DNA of 46,207 bases, from NCBI GenBank assembly GCA_045588675.1, contig JAZNER010000035.1, forward strand, positions 1 through 46,207, given 5' to 3'. The DNA is from SVTX01 sp045588675. GTDB lineage: Bacteria > Bacillota > Clostridia > Oscillospirales > CAG-272. The notes beneath the pieces are model-generated. The model was not told where the DNA came from. It did not search any database and saw only the letters and a list, made by a program, of their open reading frames with translations. This document shows positions 17,408 to 24,449 of the stretch, piece after piece. A program made the position numbers and the translations under genes. Position 1 is the stretch's first letter; each line of letters begins with the position of its first letter.

Positions 17408-17602
17408 TTAGATTGTGCAGATAAGATTGTCTACCACATCTCTCAGGTGCTCTGGATTTAGGGATCCCTCGTTACAAAGTCTAACTAGGGTTTCGATTTC
17501 CGAGCGATTTAATGTTACTCCCGGTATTTCGGTGACAAGCTCGCGCTTGCTGGCGTTTTCTTCGATGCAGGCGATGCCATAGGTTACAATGTACAGTTTC
17601 AT
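17408..17602 (-). CDS. DUF6514-like small protein, copy 1
   Basis: Encodes 64 residues: MKLYIVTYGIACIEEN followed by a region ending LNPEHLRDVVDNLI. I recognise the C-terminal pattern (LxxxCNxxxLxPxHLxDVVxD) as the DUF6514 family of clostridial small proteins of unknown role. AAGGAAGG precedes the ATG. It lies downstream of an HTH regulator and has a paralogue in the same arrangement at 20299-20520. The function is not known; the pairing with the regulator suggests a shared regulatory task. Confidence 0.65.
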   Translation of the reverse strand: MKLYIVTYGIACIEENASKRELVTEIPGVTLNRSEIETLVRLCNEGSLNPEHLRDVVDNLICTI

Positions 17603-17617
17603 AATTTTGTCCTTCCT

Positions 17618-17857
17618 TTAAACTGTTAGAATAGTTTCTTCGGATTTCTCCGGTTTGCAGGCGTTCAGGTCTCCTAAATCTATATCCAGAACGGCGGCAA
17701 GTTTCACGATGCTTGACAGTTTGGGATCCGAGTCACCAAACTCTATCATAGTCAATCCTGGACACGAAAGACCGGAAAGCTCTGCGGCTCTAGCGACGGT
17801 AAGACGCTTGCGTTCGCGCTTATCACGGACTATTCGACCGAAATGTCGTGTAAACAA
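17618..17857 (-). CDS. XRE-type HTH regulator, copy 1
   Basis: Encodes 79 residues starting MFTRHFGRIVRDKRERKRL. A TTG start is used, since GGAGG lies upstream and no ATG is available. It is a five-helix XRE/Cro-type DNA-binding domain: TVARAAELSGLSCPGLTMIEFGDSD matches the helix-turn-helix, followed by PKLSSIVKLAAVLDIDL. It is 15 nt upstream of the DUF6514 gene. A close paralogue at 20558-20785 shares GDSDPKLSS and the RDKRER/REKRER N-terminus. It probably represses its own operon. Confidence 0.75.
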   Translation of the reverse strand: MFTRHFGRIVRDKRERKRLTVARAAELSGLSCPGLTMIEFGDSDPKLSSIVKLAAVLDIDLGDLNACKPEKSEETILTV

Positions 17858-17938
17858 TGTATAATTCCTCCTTTCGACAAATTCGTGTATATTTTATGAG
17901 GAAACACCAGTTTTTGAAATAAAGTGCAGTTATCTTAT

Positions 17939-17954
17939 GTTAAGAGAATTTAAC
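17939..17954. promoter_or_regulatory. inverted repeat upstream of HTH copy 1
   Basis: GTTAA, 6 nt, TTAAC. This is a candidate operator about 80 bp before the regulator gene, inferred only from symmetry and position. Confidence 0.25.
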
Positions 17955-18017
17955 ATTTACAAAACATCTAAAAGACTATTAATAAAACCCCGCAGCGTTT
18001 TATTGGTTTTTTGTTGG

Positions 18018-18061
18018 TTAAAGAAAATCCCCCACCCAAGAGGGTGGGGGATTTTCTTTAA
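18018..18061. terminator. large bidirectional terminator
   Basis: A 20-bp perfect stem with loop AAGA (core ATCCCCCACCC/GGGTGGGGGAT) flanked by A/T-rich arms. It ends the - strand operon that finishes at 18072 and insulates the first HTH-DUF6514 pair. Confidence 0.85.
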
Positions 18062-18071
18062 CTGTGATTGT

Positions 18072-18488
18072 TTAGTTTTTTATATTTGTCGTAATGCTGA
18101 CTATTCCTATAAAAATAAACTCTCCGTTTATCCAGACACTATTTCCAATCACAATGTTTATTATTAAAAAAATTATGTTCATTATTATTAATTCAGTACC
18201 AAACATAACAAAAGATGCATCTTGGATTCTCTCATTCTTAATTAGGGCCGAAGCAGCTGTGAGAATCAGAAAAGAAACAACCCCTGAAGTGCCATACACA
18301 ACTGCATCTAATGTAGTAGAACCAGTAAATAATGATATTTGTAGTATTGATTTAATGAATGGAACAGATGCGAAGAGCCCAAACAAAAATGCTAAAATGG
18401 TAAAAGTCAGTAGGAATAATATGTAAAAACATATAATCCATAATATTGATATTAAAAATGATGAAACAAAATTCTTAGTACTATTCAT
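18072..18488 (-). CDS. small four-helix membrane protein, third gene of the Panacea operon
   Basis: A 138-residue protein with about four transmembrane helices (roughly residues 10-40, 45-52 with 60-80, 90-105 and 100-125) and short polar loops; it begins MNSTKNFVSSFLISILW. It starts 8 nt after the stop of the coiled-coil membrane protein and so belongs to the same transcript. No family recognised. Position suggests it is part of the toxin-antitoxin or defence-like unit, for example a membrane partner. Confidence 0.55.
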   Translation of the reverse strand: MNSTKNFVSSFLISILWIICFYILFLLTFTILAFLFGLFASVPFIKSILQISLFTGSTTLDAVVYGTSGVVSFLILTAASALIKNERIQDASFVMFGTELIIMNIIFLIINIVIGNSVWINGEFIFIGIVSITTNIKN

Positions 18489-18496
18489 AGAGTTAA

Positions 18497-19459
18497 TTAT
18501 TCCAATGCTTCGTGTTTTTCACAAAAATATAGTTTTGTGCCGTGCTTAAGTTTTTCGTCATACTCGAAATGGTAGAGTTTATCCTCAAAGGTGAATTCGT
18601 AGAACGGTTGTTTTTCATTTTTTTCGATACTATCAGATGTAATTATTTTTTCGACTACATTGTATTCGCCCGGAGAGAGTATGTAGATGATGTGAGGGTC
18701 TGAACAATCTTTGGCAAATGAAAGACAGATAGAAGATATTATTGTACCCAATATAATAATTATTATTATTGCATAAAAAACTACACTTTTGAAAATCTCT
18801 ATTGCGTTTGGCTCATTGTTTTTGGCAGCAGAGTCAATTCGATTTTGACGATTGTGTGCAAAAATCAGAGACAATAAAAGGGTAACGCTCATTAATGCTA
18901 CGGCGTTTGGAACGACAAATGCTACGACTGCATCTGCTTTATCGGAATTATTTATCCACGAAGACGAAGTGATTATAACAGATAAAATAATTGTTATAAT
19001 AGCAGAAAAAATACCCATCAATGTAAGGACATGAGATAGTATTGTATGTTCTGAATTATCAATCTGTTCTTGAACGAACTTAGCCTTTCTCTCTATTTCC
19101 TCTTTCTGCTCGTCTAACTGTGTTTTTGCATCATCAATCCATTTTGTAACTTGGGCAGATTGGTTAATCAGAGTTATATTTATCTCTAATGCTGAATTGA
19201 AATGATCTATGATATAATCCAACCTCTGGATTAGTTCCTTTTTTTCTCTTTCCTTGCAATCTGATTTGAAATCACCATCCATAATTTTGGACTTAATTAT
19301 CAAGGCATTTGACAGGTATCCCTCTAATTCTTCTACGGCATCAATGCTTTTGTACTTAAAGGGCTTGATTAACTCTAGGGCTTCAACAATTTCCTTAGCT
19401 TTGGTATATTCACAGTTTACTATATCACGCTGTTTTACTTTGCTTAAGTCAATAGACAT
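18497..19459 (-). CDS. coiled-coil membrane protein, putative effector paired with a Panacea protein
   Basis: A 320-residue protein. Residues 1-130 are soluble and helical with a coiled coil near 105-135 (DEQKEEIERKAKFVQEQID). Then come two to three transmembrane helices (about 140-165, 180-205 and 230-255) and a C-terminal soluble domain of about 60 residues (PFYEFTFEDKLYHFEYDEK). It is encoded 24 nt after a DUF4065/Panacea gene. Panacea antitoxins are known to neutralise unrelated toxins encoded next to them, some of them membrane-active, so this is the likely partner. No toxic fold is recognisable. Confidence 0.5.
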   Translation of the reverse strand: MSIDLSKVKQRDIVNCEYTKAKEIVEALELIKPFKYKSIDAVEELEGYLSNALIIKSKIMDGDFKSDCKEREKKELIQRLDYIIDHFNSALEINITLINQSAQVTKWIDDAKTQLDEQKEEIERKAKFVQEQIDNSEHTILSHVLTLMGIFSAIITIILSVIITSSSWINNSDKADAVVAFVVPNAVALMSVTLLLSLIFAHNRQNRIDSAAKNNEPNAIEIFKSVVFYAIIIIIILGTIISSICLSFAKDCSDPHIIYILSPGEYNVVEKIITSDSIEKNEKQPFYEFTFEDKLYHFEYDEKLKHGTKLYFCEKHEALE

Positions 19460-19483
19460 TATAGGTCCTCGCTTTTTGTTTCA

Positions 19484-19969
19484 TTATCCAAAAACATCTC
19501 TTGTTTTATAAAATGCGAATATTTCGTGTTTCGGAATGATTTGTTCATGTTTTGGGTCATTATCATTATAAAATCTACGCCAAGGTCCTCCGTCAATATG
19601 GCTCATTTCTATTAGATCCAACACATCAAGCTCCCAAGTCTTTTGCAAGATAAATTCCAGCGCATCTTTCATCGCTTGTGTTAAACTACTGTGTCCCGGC
19701 TCGATTATCTGCTCCATTTTCCCATACTGATATTTCATAAATTTATGATAGACAAAGGGAATAACAGGACCACTTGGCCAGGCGTGAAATGCATCACTAA
19801 ACATAGATTGTCCTTCGTTTCTTTTCATAAATTCAATTTCGCTGAAATATAAAAGCTTTTGTAGCCGTTTGCAAGTCATAAATATGGTTGTCGTTGGATT
19901 TTGTTTATTGTATTCGTTTGTTCTTTCAATAATATAATTTGCAGCTGCTATACACATGGCAGTTAACAT
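19484..19969 (-). CDS. Panacea (DUF4065/SocA-like) antitoxin-type protein
   Basis: Encodes 161 residues from MLTAMCIAAANYIIERTN. I chose this ATG because GGAGG lies 5 nt upstream; the frame extends further upstream without a good start. Hallmarks of the DUF4065/Panacea fold are CKRLQKLLYFSEIEFMKRN near residue 35, DAFHAWPSGPVIPFVYHKF (the W-x-x-GP-V motif) and a C-terminal helical part with GGPWRRFYND. These proteins act as antitoxins in many phage-associated toxin-antitoxin operons. It is the first gene of a three-gene - strand operon. Confidence 0.75.
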   Translation of the reverse strand: MLTAMCIAAANYIIERTNEYNKQNPTTTIFMTCKRLQKLLYFSEIEFMKRNEGQSMFSDAFHAWPSGPVIPFVYHKFMKYQYGKMEQIIEPGHSSLTQAMKDALEFILQKTWELDVLDLIEMSHIDGGPWRRFYNDNDPKHEQIIPKHEIFAFYKTRDVFG

Positions 19970-20107
19970 GGATACCTCCGATATAAAAATGTTCTTGGTA
20001 CAATAATATTTATTGTCGGCCCAAAGTATTCGGAAGTATTCTCCTTTCATTATTTTTTGTTTGTTTTTATTATTGTTTCTTCGGTTGTAGACAACGCAGG
20101 CTGATTT

Positions 20108-20122
20108 GCCGACGATGTCGGC
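20108..20122. promoter_or_regulatory. palindrome upstream of the Panacea gene
   Basis: GCCGAC GAT GTCGGC, a perfect 6-bp inverted repeat about 140 bp upstream of the ATG, is a possible operator. The rest of 19970-20264 shows nothing I can assign: its - strand frame is open to 20134 but has no ribosome binding site at any in-frame upstream start. Confidence 0.25.
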
Positions 20123-20264
20123 GTATCTTCGCACGATATGAACATGTTAAGGAGAAAAAACTATTTAAGGCAATGATGTAATTGAATACAATCTCACTTT
20201 TTAAGGACTTTGTTTTTGATTTCATTTTATATTTTATCTAATTTCCAATACAAAAAATCAAATT

Positions 20265-20290
20265 GAGCGGGCACCCGTTGGTGTCCGCTC
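20265..20290 (-). terminator. terminator after DUF6514 copy 2
   Basis: GAGCGGGCACC, loop, GGTGTCCGCTC form an 11-bp stem with one G-U pair. On the - strand it is followed by a T-rich stretch, directly after the gene ending at 20299. Confidence 0.75.
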
Positions 20291-20298
20291 CTGTTTAA

Positions 20299-20520
20299 TC
20301 AATCTAGGAAGTCTTCGACGACATCCCAAAAGTGTACGAGTGATAGCTTCATCTCGTTACACATGATTACAAGTTCAGCCACTTTGCTCTCATTAGATGA
20401 CAATTCTTCTGCAGCAGAAACTATTCTTTGTTTATGATCAACTGCGGCAATTCCATAGCTCGTATGAGATTTATCTTCGCTTAAGTATGTTTTTTGAATC
20501 AGTATGTACTTGCAGTCCAT
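20299..20520 (-). CDS. DUF6514-like small protein, copy 2
   Basis: Encodes 73 residues from MDCKYILIQKTYLSEDKS. It includes TSYGIAAVD and ends LVHFWDVVEDFLD, the DUF6514 signature. GGAGG lies upstream of the ATG. It is the paralogue of 17408-17602 and likewise follows an HTH gene. The C-terminus (DVVEDFL) is closer to the family consensus than copy 1, so copy 2 may be the less diverged one. Role unknown. Confidence 0.7.
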   Translation of the reverse strand: MDCKYILIQKTYLSEDKSHTSYGIAAVDHKQRIVSAAEELSSNESKVAELVIMCNEMKLSLVHFWDVVEDFLD

Positions 20521-20557
20521 TTAAGAAAGTCCTCCTTTCCTTAAAATATAGACTGCA

Positions 20558-20785
20558 TTATACGGCCTCTACATTCGGAAGACACACATTAATTTCTCCA
20601 ATATCGATTTTAAGTGCATGGGCAATATTAAGTACACTAGAAAGTTTAGGATCTGAATCGCCGAGCTCTATCATTTCAAGTCCACGATCACTAAGCCCAC
20701 ATTTTTCAGCGGCTTCTCTTATCGTCATTCCTTGGCGCTCTCTTTTCTCTCGTACTATTTTGCCAAAATTATGCACGAAGCTCAT
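20558..20785 (-). CDS. XRE-type HTH regulator, copy 2
   Basis: Encodes 75 residues from MSFVHNFGKIVREKRERQG with GAGGAGG upstream. The XRE helix-turn-helix covers MTIREAAEKCGLSDRGLEM, then IELGDSDPKLSSVLNIAHAL. It is similar to the regulator at 17618-17857 along its length, and its downstream neighbour is again a DUF6514 gene, so the two-gene cassette is duplicated about 2.9 kb apart around the Panacea operon. Probably autoregulatory. Confidence 0.8.
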   Translation of the reverse strand: MSFVHNFGKIVREKRERQGMTIREAAEKCGLSDRGLEMIELGDSDPKLSSVLNIAHALKIDIGEINVCLPNVEAV

Positions 20786-20814
20786 AATGTTTTCCTCCTC
20801 TTCATTTCACTTTT

Positions 20815-20843
20815 ATTTTAACTAGAGGAGAATATTGACGCAA
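20815..20843 (-). promoter_or_regulatory. promoter for HTH copy 2
   Basis: On the - strand TTGCGT (20843-20838), a 17-nt spacer and TAAAAT (20820-20815), about 30 nt upstream of the ATG. Confidence 0.45.
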
Positions 20844-20903
20844 TGAAGCGCAGTTCGGTTATATGTATAAAATGTGAATTATTTTTTACATTATTGAAAA
20901 ATG

Positions 20904-20932
20904 TTGACAAATGTCGATTTAAGGAGTATAAT
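20904..20932 (+). promoter_or_regulatory. perfect consensus promoter facing the prophage junction
   Basis: TTGACA (20904-20909), a 17-nt spacer and TATAAT (20927-20932). No credible coding sequence follows; the transcript would run through structured sequence to the hairpin at 21095-21141. Confidence 0.8.
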
Positions 20933-21079
20933 ATACTTGTAGCAATCGTTGACAGGATATGTTTTTGTCAACATAAAGAGTGTTTCAAATTATTTGTGCC
21001 TAAAATGTGACAAAAATTTGTGCACACTCTATATATAGTGTGTTTTAAGAGGAAATATGCCTGTATTTAGTGGAGAAGA

Positions 21080-21099
21080 AAATCTCTCCTTCTCCGCCA
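21080..21099 (+). other. tRNA-Ser 3'-end remnant 1 (probable attachment site)
   Basis: AAATCTCTCCTTCTCCGCCA has the form of a tRNA-Ser 3' end: T-stem strand CTCTC, acceptor strand CTTCTCC, discriminator G and CCA. GGAGAAG at 21072-21078 matches the acceptor 5' strand, but the body of the tRNA is missing. tRNA-Ser 3' ends are common phage integration targets. Confidence 0.55.
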
Positions 21100-21141
21100 A
21101 AACAAAAGAGTGGTACACCGTACCACTCTTTTGTTTTGGCG
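21095..21141 (+). terminator. 22-bp perfect hairpin with triloop
   Basis: Stem 21095-21116 pairs perfectly with 21120-21141 around ACC; it overlaps the CCA of the tRNA remnant. The CTCTTTTGTTTT on the 3' arm gives the T-rich end typical of a tRNA terminator. Confidence 0.75.
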
Positions 21142-21194
21142 AAAAAGGGGTGTAATGAGAAATCTCACACCTGAACGCCTGTGTTCAGGTAAAA

Positions 21195-21216
21195 GTTCAA
21201 ATCTCTCCTTCTTCGC
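21195..21216 (+). other. tRNA-Ser 3'-end remnant 2
   Basis: It contains GTTCAAATCTCTCC (T-loop and T-stem strand), then CTTCTTC (acceptor strand) and G, but no CCA. It resembles remnant 1, 118 bp upstream, and keeps the T-loop lost there. The ACCTGAA/TTCAGGT hairpin at about 21169-21190 resembles the long variable arm of tRNA-Ser. Confidence 0.5.
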
Positions 21217-21217
21217 A

Positions 21218-21248
21218 AAAAAAGTCCTTGTTTATCAAGGACTTTTTT
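21218..21248. terminator. terminator after tRNA remnant 2
   Basis: AAAAAAGTCCTTG, loop TTTAT, CAAGGACTTTTTT form a 13-bp stem with A and T tracts, strong in both directions. Confidence 0.85.
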
Positions 21249-21338
21249 CTTTTAACAGGCTAATAATCCTTACAATCCCACAGTGACCTCAAAAAATATT
21301 TTTTCATCGCAGGTTCGCAAGGCTTTGGAAGCTTTTTG

Positions 21339-21434
21339 TTAAACATTTCGCTTAAAAGCATTGTGATTTCCCGCGAAAAAGAGTATTGCTACAAGCAATC
21401 CTATCGCGATACCCGCAAAATAATACAGTATCAT
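21339..21434 (-). CDS. 31-residue single-span membrane peptide
   Basis: Encodes MILYYFAGIAIGLLVAILFF followed by a short basic tail, after AAAAAAGGGG at a good distance. One hydrophobic helix fills residues 2-21. It lies directly downstream of the truncated copy of the nuclease-like gene. At the intact copy (26211-27104) this downstream segment has been replaced by RHS sequence, so this shows the ancestral neighbour. Function unknown. Confidence 0.5.
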   Translation of the reverse strand: MILYYFAGIAIGLLVAILFFAGNHNAFKRNV

Positions 21435-21459
21435 AATAAACCCCTTTTTTATTTTAGTA

Positions 21460-21856
21460 TGCCTGTTTATTTTGAACTTTTGAATGTCAGTTTTCTTCTT
21501 TTTTGGATTTTTTATATGCAATCGCCCGACCGATTTTGCCGTCTGCTGCTAAAAGACCAATATGACAGAGAGTTTTTACTATTGAATAGGCATTAATTCC
21601 GTGAATTTTTGATGCTCTTGAATATTCTTTAACTGTAAAACGCTCGGACAAATCCTTTGGAATAAAGAGCTGATAATCGTTCTTGCTTTTAAATACATAT
21701 GCCTGCCGGAGAGAAATCGGAATCAGCTCGTATTTCCTGTATTTTGTACGCCCGCGAGAGCCTTTTGCAATATTTTTCTTGTACTGCTCGGCTTCCATCA
21801 TAAGTATAATCAGAGAGAAACGGGGAGAAGATATAAGGTCGCGAAAATAATAAAGC
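21460..21856. repeat. direct repeat flanking the RHS array, left copy
   Basis: 21460-21856 matches 26184-26580 (offset 4,724). It covers the 3' part of the nuclease-like gene and about 25 bp beyond its stop. Divergence of roughly ten percent at protein level suggests it is not recent. Confidence 0.75.
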
Positions 21857-22150
21857 CCGGTATCTTCGTCATAGTAATAGCTTCTGTAACGAATGGGGTT
21901 ACTGTCCGCAAGGTCGCTGTTGGTGTAATAGTAACGAGTGCAGTTTCCGTATGCATCGTACTTATATTTTACCACAGTATTACCCGAATTGTCAAGTATG
22001 CCAATGACATCTCCGCGAGGATTCTTGTCGTAATAATATGTTCCCGTTCCGCTGGAATTAGTAAATATAACACCTACTATCTCAGACTCTTCGTAAAGGA
22101 AAACAAATTTTTTGATAATAGTCAATCCATCGTTAAATTTCATAGTTCTG
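21487..22150 (-). pseudogene. RHS core remnant 1 fused in frame to the C-terminal half of a nuclease-like protein
   Basis: On the - strand the frame runs from RHS core (EESEIVGVIFTNSSGTGTYY to YYYDEDTGLYY, 22150-21847) straight into FRDLISSPRFSLIILMMEAE and on to AIAYKKSKKEEN. That second part matches the C-terminal 120 or so residues of the protein at 26211-27104. The switch falls at a shared ATAATAAAGC sequence (LYY in both reading frames). No plausible start codon or upstream RHS shell is present and the frame enters from the terminator at 22182-22203, so I call it a remnant. The in-frame fusion without any stop is notable. Confidence 0.65.
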
Positions 22151-22181
22151 GTGCCGCTAAGAATTGATAAATTTACAAAAA

Positions 22182-22203
22182 GGGTGCCGCCGAAGCGACA
22201 CCC
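22182..22203 (-). terminator. terminator after the Imm26-like gene
   Basis: GGGTG, CGC/GCG and CACCC form an interrupted stem with a CTTCGG-like tip, followed on the - strand by TTTTTG. The same hairpin occurs at 24690-24711, each time closing a toxin-immunity module. Confidence 0.65.
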
Positions 22204-22240
22204 GAAGTAGTATTTGTTCGGTGACAGTATGATTGATCGA

Positions 22241-23062
22241 TTACCATTCACGAAATACATCCATAACACCTAAAGCTTCTGCACAATCATAGTTTTTTAA
22301 TAAATCACTAACGTATTCTAAGATAATTTCACTTTCTTCTGTTTCAATGAAATTATGCAAAGAATTCCATGTGTTTAATTCAAATGCCAATGCCTTAACT
22401 ATCTGATTGACCTGAACCGTGTCTTTTTTGTTCCCAAGCAGTTTTTTTGCAAAATCTGAAAATAATGTATCAAGTTTTTTTAGAGCTTCTTGTGGGATAT
22501 TTTCGTTTTTTTTGAATTGCTTGATTATTGCTTCTTTTTTTCTTTTATAAAACTTATTTGATTCATAAACTTTTAGATATTCTTCATACCATTTTTCTTC
22601 CAATTCATGCCAATTATCTAAGGTGAACTTTTCAAGCCATCTTTGAATAATATACTGAATTCCCCAACTAACTGCAGGTGACAAAGGTTTAAGCGTATCA
22701 TTAAACTCCTTATAAGTTTTTATTACATTTAAATCCTCCATAATATACCAATATAAGTCTCCGTTAGGTTTTCTTTCAGATTCTCGCATATATCGAGGTA
22801 TGGATACAAAATTCGGTATTTCAAAGTGACCTAATCTCTTGCCCGAATCAAGCAAATCATTTGCGTGAAAATTTTTAATGTAGTAAAAATCGGTGGTTTG
22901 AATTGCGGTTTCTATTGTTGTATCATTAATATCATTAACTAGATAATATAAAACACGAATATCGTACCCACTTATTTTACCATTACCCAACACTTGAATA
23001 ATTCCGTATTGTTTTCTTTGCTTTAAATAAAAAGCAAAAATTTCGCCGATCTTTATTCTCAT
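22241..23062 (-). CDS. Imm26-like immunity protein for the GIY-YIG RHS toxin
   Basis: A 273-residue soluble protein. The N-terminus (MRIKIGEIFAFYLKQRKQYG and IIQVLGNGKISGYDIRVLYY) resembles Imm26, an immunity fold with a GD/GEIFxxPL start found after polymorphic toxins. The remainder is helical with a charged segment (FKKNENIPQEALKKL). GGAGG is close to the ATG, and the gene starts 46 nt after the RHS toxin module. It ends before a terminator, completing a toxin-immunity-terminator cassette. The identity of the C-terminal half is unknown. Confidence 0.6.
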   Translation of the reverse strand: MRIKIGEIFAFYLKQRKQYGIIQVLGNGKISGYDIRVLYYLVNDINDTTIETAIQTTDFYYIKNFHANDLLDSGKRLGHFEIPNFVSIPRYMRESERKPNGDLYWYIMEDLNVIKTYKEFNDTLKPLSPAVSWGIQYIIQRWLEKFTLDNWHELEEKWYEEYLKVYESNKFYKRKKEAIIKQFKKNENIPQEALKKLDTLFSDFAKKLLGNKKDTVQVNQIVKALAFELNTWNSLHNFIETEESEIILEYVSDLLKNYDCAEALGVMDVFREW

Positions 23063-23108
23063 ACAACCTCCGAGAAACTTTATTAAACATTATTAACAAA
23101 GGGACAAA

Positions 23109-24449
23109 TTAGAGGAAATGCCAAAAATGACGAGCTATATATCTATTACCCCAAGCAACCGCCTTTGAATAAATAGGATTAGAAGTTGCAATGCTATTAA
23201 TTCTATTAATTAAAGTTCCACCATTTTTAATCATTTTATACTTATTGATTAATGCCTGCTCTAGACCTCGAGCTTGTCTTAAAGTTAATTTTTTGGCAAC
23301 TTCCTGTGGAACAACACCTCTGCCTGCATTTGCATGTTCTAGAGTTCTTCGGGCAATATTATTAGTTCTACCCACATAGTTAACGGTTCCGTCAGCTTTT
23401 GAAATGTAAACACTATGACCTGGAAAAGTTGTATAGCCCGCAATTCCACCGGCAATCATACCAACCATGGCTCCAATGCCAAATCCAGCCTGAATACTTT
23501 CCCAGATACTTGTGCCAAAATCATTGCCTACCGCTGCATCGTAAATCATACCGCCCACAGCTCCTAAAACAACACCCGAACCAGCACCTATTAAAGAACC
23601 GACCGCTGCACCATGAATAACTGCTCCCAAAACACCTGCTCCGCCTACGGCGATTCCGAATGCTCCAAGTGTTAACACCGTTGCAGCAACAGCCACTAAA
23701 CCAATACCAATCAATCCAAGTATATTATACCACTTGGGACTGTGACCACTCGGATCCGCATAATTCACAGGATCATTGCCGCAGTACGCATAAAGATTAA
23801 GCCCATTAGCACTTTCAATATCAAGATAAGCGGTGTTATCGAGCGAAATAAATCTACGCCACTGAGGATTATAGTACCTTGCATTAAGATAATAAAGCCC
23901 GGTATCTTCGTCATAGTAATAGCTTCTGTAACGAATGGGGTTGCTGTCCGCCAGGTCATTGTTGGTAGTATAACCACAAGTACAGTTGCCATAAGCATCG
24001 TACGTATATTTTACCACAATATTACCCGAATTGTCAAGTATATTTACAACATCACCGCGAGGATTCTTGTCGTAATAATATGTTCCCGTTCCGCTGGAAT
24101 TAGTAAATATAACACCTACTATTTCAGATTCTTCGTAAATGAAAACAAATTTCTTGCTAATGGTTGTTGCATCATTATACCTCAATGTACGAGTATCACT
24201 GAGAAGTCTTCCGTGCAAATCATATTCATAAGCCGTGGTACAGCTTGCCATATAATCCATTACCTGTAATGATCCGGGAGAATAGGTGTATTTCTTCTGA
24301 GTTCTCTGACCCTGTGCATTATAGGTAAATGTATAATCCTGAGAAGTTCCTCCTACAAATGCTCTGGATGTACTGCTGGTTGTACTCTTGCTTATAGATT
24401 GAAGCTTACCTTTATACCAAGTATACGTCCAGCCGTCATAGGTTTTCAC
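23109..24449 (-). CDS. 5'-truncated RHS protein with GIY-YIG-like toxin tip
   Basis: The RHS frame is open from 24656 and ends at 23109; 24449 is a GTG within it, not a convincing natural start. YD-repeat sequence (YNAQGQRTQKKYTYSPG, YEYDLHGRLLSDT) leads to the core end (YYDEDTGLYYLNARYYNPQW, DPVNYADPSG). A glycine-rich hydrophobic stretch follows, then the toxin tip: HSVYISKADG, NYVGRTNNIARR and LEQALINKY, the GIY-YIG nuclease pattern with Y, YVG, R and a catalytic-type E. An Imm26-like gene follows. Full RHS proteins exceed 1,000 residues, so this is a displaced tip or orphan cassette, possibly silent until recombined. Confidence 0.7.
   Translation of the reverse strand: MKTYDGWTYTWYKGKLQSISKSTTSSTSRAFVGGTSQDYTFTYNAQGQRTQKKYTYSPGSLQVMDYMASCTTAYEYDLHGRLLSDTRTLRYNDATTISKKFVFIYEESEIVGVIFTNSSGTGTYYYDKNPRGDVVNILDNSGNIVVKYTYDAYGNCTCGYTTNNDLADSNPIRYRSYYYDEDTGLYYLNARYYNPQWRRFISLDNTAYLDIESANGLNLYAYCGNDPVNYADPSGHSPKWYNILGLIGIGLVAVAATVLTLGAFGIAVGGAGVLGAVIHGAAVGSLIGAGSGVVLGAVGGMIYDAAVGNDFGTSIWESIQAGFGIGAMVGMIAGGIAGYTTFPGHSVYISKADGTVNYVGRTNNIARRTLEHANAGRGVVPQEVAKKLTLRQARGLEQALINKYKMIKNGGTLINRINSIATSNPIYSKAVAWGNRYIARHFWHFL
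23752..24230 (-). repeat. RHS core repeat, copy in module 2
   Basis: This 479-bp segment is nearly identical to 25702-26180 (offset 1,950), and its inner part matches 21847-22150. It encodes the conserved RHS core up to DPSG, the usual exchange site for toxin tips. Confidence 0.85.

Larger units (their letters stand above)
20939..21141 (+). ncRNA. candidate structured non-coding RNA
   Basis: This roughly 200-nt stretch runs from a consensus promoter to a strong hairpin terminator. It contains GTTGACA (20948-20954) pairing with TGTCAAC (20966-20972) and AGAGTGT (20977-20983) pairing with ACACTCT (21024-21030). Its 3' end is a tRNA-Ser 3' remnant. The only open frame of note (21057-21155) crosses the tRNA remnant and hairpin and is unlikely to be real. 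It does not match the 6S or tmRNA layouts I know. The rest of 20850-21330 holds the tRNA remnants and terminators described separately, with no gene. Confidence 0.35.

Noticed and set aside
19970..20134. N-terminal extension of the Panacea protein
   Set aside because: The frame is open but has no ribosome binding site at upstream starts, whereas the ATG at 19969 has GGAGG; the extension is also outside the usual domain.
20939..21141. 6S RNA or tmRNA
   Set aside because: Ends do not pair into the long 6S rod, and no tRNA-like 5' half or tag-peptide frame is present.
21095..21141. Miniature inverted-repeat transposon
   Set aside because: The 22-bp perfect hairpin is explained as the terminator of the former tRNA; no target-site duplication or second copy is seen.
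21057..21155. 32-codon frame with AAGAGGA upstream
   Set aside because: It runs through a tRNA 3' remnant and a perfect hairpin, so its sequence is dictated by those structures.
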